Assembly: GCA_964386325.1 (NCBI GenBank)
Contig: CAYLQY010000001.1
Span: forward strand, 186,001 to 250,000
Origin: Anaerorhabdus sp964386325
GTDB lineage: Bacteria; Bacillota_I; Bacilli_A; Erysipelotrichales; Erysipelotrichaceae
DNA: 64,000 nt
Reading direction: 5' to 3'
Shown: positions 62,924 to 64,000 of the stretch, piece after piece
How positions within the stretch are numbered: position 1 is the stretch's first letter
Layout: each line of letters starts with the position of its first letter
The notes under the pieces: generated by a model
Told to the model about the DNA's origin: nothing
The model's input: the letters and a program-made list of their open reading frames with translations, nothing else
Database searches by the model: none
Position numbers and translations under genes: made by a program

Positions 62924-64000
62924 ATGATAATGATAGAAAAAAAATGGAAAAACGGAAAAAATATTGAACTATTGTTGATGTTAATTATATTGACGTTATT
63001 TTTTGCAATGCATGTTTTTAAAATTAGCCAAATTCCCAATGGAATAAATATCGATGAAATGGGTATGGCAATTGATGCATGGAGTATTGCAAATTTTGGA
63101 CATGATCGTTTTCAAAATAGTTTTCCTCTTTATTTAGTAAATTATGGTTTTGGTCAAAGTACTTTATACTGTTATTTAACTGCTTTTTTTATTAAAATTT
63201 TTGGCTTTAAACTTTGGGTGATAAGACTTCCTGCAATAATATTTTCAGCAGTCACACTTATTTTTGGAATGAAAATTATTCAATGCAGATTTCCGAAAGC
63301 AAAATACTATAAGTATATTTTAGGAATTTTTTATTTAATTTTGCCGTATTTTACAATGCAATCACGGTTTGGACTAGATTGTAATATTATGCTGGGGATG
63401 TCTACTTTATTTCTTTATTATCTTATAAAAGCAATGAAAAACGAGAAAAATTTAAGCTTTTTTGTTGCGGGATGTCTAGCTGGATTTACACTTTATACTT
63501 ATATCTTAAGCTATCTCATAATGCCTTTATTTTTAATATTAATTTTAATAGTTGGTATATACTTGAAAAAAATAAACTTTATTAATATTATCAGTTTTGC
63601 AATACCATTAATGATTTTAGCTGTACCTTTGGTTATCACACAAATTATTAATATGTTTGAATTAGAAACAATGCACCTTGGTATATTTACTTTGCCACGA
63701 CTAATCGGTTACAGAAGTGATGAAATGAGTTTGTCAAATATTGTAAACTCATTTATTTTAGTTTTTAGATTTGTATTTTTTGAGGATGGAATTGTATACA
63801 ACGCAATGAGAAAATTCTACACTTTTTATCCAATAACGATTCCTTTTGTCATTTGTGGCGGAATTTTATGCGCAAAAAACAGTATACGCAAATTGTTACA
63901 AAGTATATTTACAATAGATATAGTTATTTTTACTTGGTTTATCAGTGTATTTAGTATTGCTTTATTTTTAGAGTATCCAAATATTAATCGATTGAATAGT
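62924..64000 (+). CDS. GT39-family membrane glycosyltransferase, 3' end outside window
   Basis: The frame is open from ATG 62924 to the last base; 359 residues are visible. After the first membrane segment comes PNGINIDEMGMAIDAWSIANFG, then YLVNYGFGQSTLYCYLTAFF and LWVIRLPAIIF, the GT39 (PMT/ArnT-like) pattern with the catalytic-type Asp-Glu pair in the first outer loop. Such enzymes transfer sugars from polyprenyl phosphate to acceptors outside the cell. There is no normal ribosome site before ATG 62924 or ATG 62930: GGAG at 62900 is about 20 nt away and inside the terminator-like hairpin. Translation may depend on coupling with the upstream gene, or the true start may be later. Confidence 0.82.
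   Translation, partial: MIMIEKKWKNGKNIELLLMLIILTLFFAMHVFKISQIPNGINIDEMGMAIDAWSIANFGHDRFQNSFPLYLVNYGFGQSTLYCYLTAFFIKIFGFKLWVIRLPAIIFSAVTLIFGMKIIQCRFPKAKYYKYILGIFYLILPYFTMQSRFGLDCNIMLGMSTLFLYYLIKAMKNEKNLSFFVAGCLAGFTLYTYILSYLIMPLFLILILIVGIYLKKINFINIISFAIPLMILAVPLVITQIINMFELETMHLGIFTLPRLIGYRSDEMSLSNIVNSFILVFRFVFFEDGIVYNAMRKFYTFYPITIPFVICGGILCAKNSIRKLLQSIFTIDIVIFTWFISVFSIALFLEYPNINRLNS

Noticed and set aside
1..64000. CRISPR array, tRNA, rRNA or prophage genes
   Set aside because: No regularly spaced repeats, no conserved RNA gene sequence and no phage structural or integrase gene was seen on either strand.

Overview
The window is 64 kb of AT-rich DNA (roughly 30% GC by eye, not computed) from a Gram-positive, low-GC bacterium of the Bacillota. 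Supporting this are strong AGGAGG-type ribosome sites, AT-rich Rho-independent terminators, an LtaS-like lipoteichoic-acid-synthase-family enzyme, YfhO-family and EpsG-family proteins, and Staphylococcus-style CapE/CapF/CapG genes. Genes read TGG as Trp and some end in TGA, so the code is standard rather than Mycoplasma-like. I cannot name the genus. No rRNA, tRNA, transposase, phage gene or CRISPR array was seen.

Almost everything here builds or decorates cell-surface polysaccharide. (1) 1-6563: the 3' part of a large membrane protein gene, a YfhO-family gene, a decayed fragment of a second copy of the first gene, and a divergent LtaS-like gene. (2) 6773-18705: a gene-dense capsule or exopolysaccharide operon with UDP-glucose dehydrogenase, an O-acyltransferase, two tandem partly identical GT2 enzymes, a membrane protein of unknown family, two GT-B enzymes, the initiating phosphoglycosyltransferase, an EpsG/Wzy-type polymerase and a Wzx flippase, closed by a terminator. 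(3) 18832-36619: a second run with four GT4-type enzymes, WecC and WecB (UDP-ManNAcA), a second flippase, a pseudogene, CapE-acyltransferase-CapF-CapG (UDP-L-FucNAc), another GT-B enzyme, a polyprenyl-phosphate GT2 with its DUF2304 partner, and a large membrane protein paralogous to the first gene of the window.

(4) 36646-39272, minus strand: a paralogue of the unknown membrane protein and a small methyltransferase. (5) 39795-43120: a DUF6056-like membrane protein plus FdtB-like aminotransferase and FdtA-like ketoisomerase for a dTDP-3-amino-3,6-dideoxyhexose. (6) 43575-47069, minus strand: two GtrB/CsbB-type polyprenyl-phosphate glycosyltransferases around a GT-C-like membrane enzyme. A perfect palindrome with 18-bp arms abuts the first start codon. 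(7) 47454-59073: a compact nine-gene operon, DUF6056-like / acyltransferase-3 / GtrA / MBOAT / SGNH / HAD / MBOAT / SGNH / YfhO. This is the most likely place for an undescribed glycopolymer-modification system. (8) 59201-64000: GT2, GT4, an O-antigen-ligase-like protein and a truncated GT39 enzyme.

The genes suggest one or two Wzx/Wzy-type repeat-unit polymers rich in GlcA, ManNAcA and L-FucNAc. They also suggest a second layer in which lipid-linked sugars (GT2 + GtrA/DUF2304) feed many extracellular GT-C-type transferases, while MBOAT/SGNH and acyltransferase-3 proteins add acyl groups outside the membrane. Substrates and linkages cannot be read from sequence and are inference.
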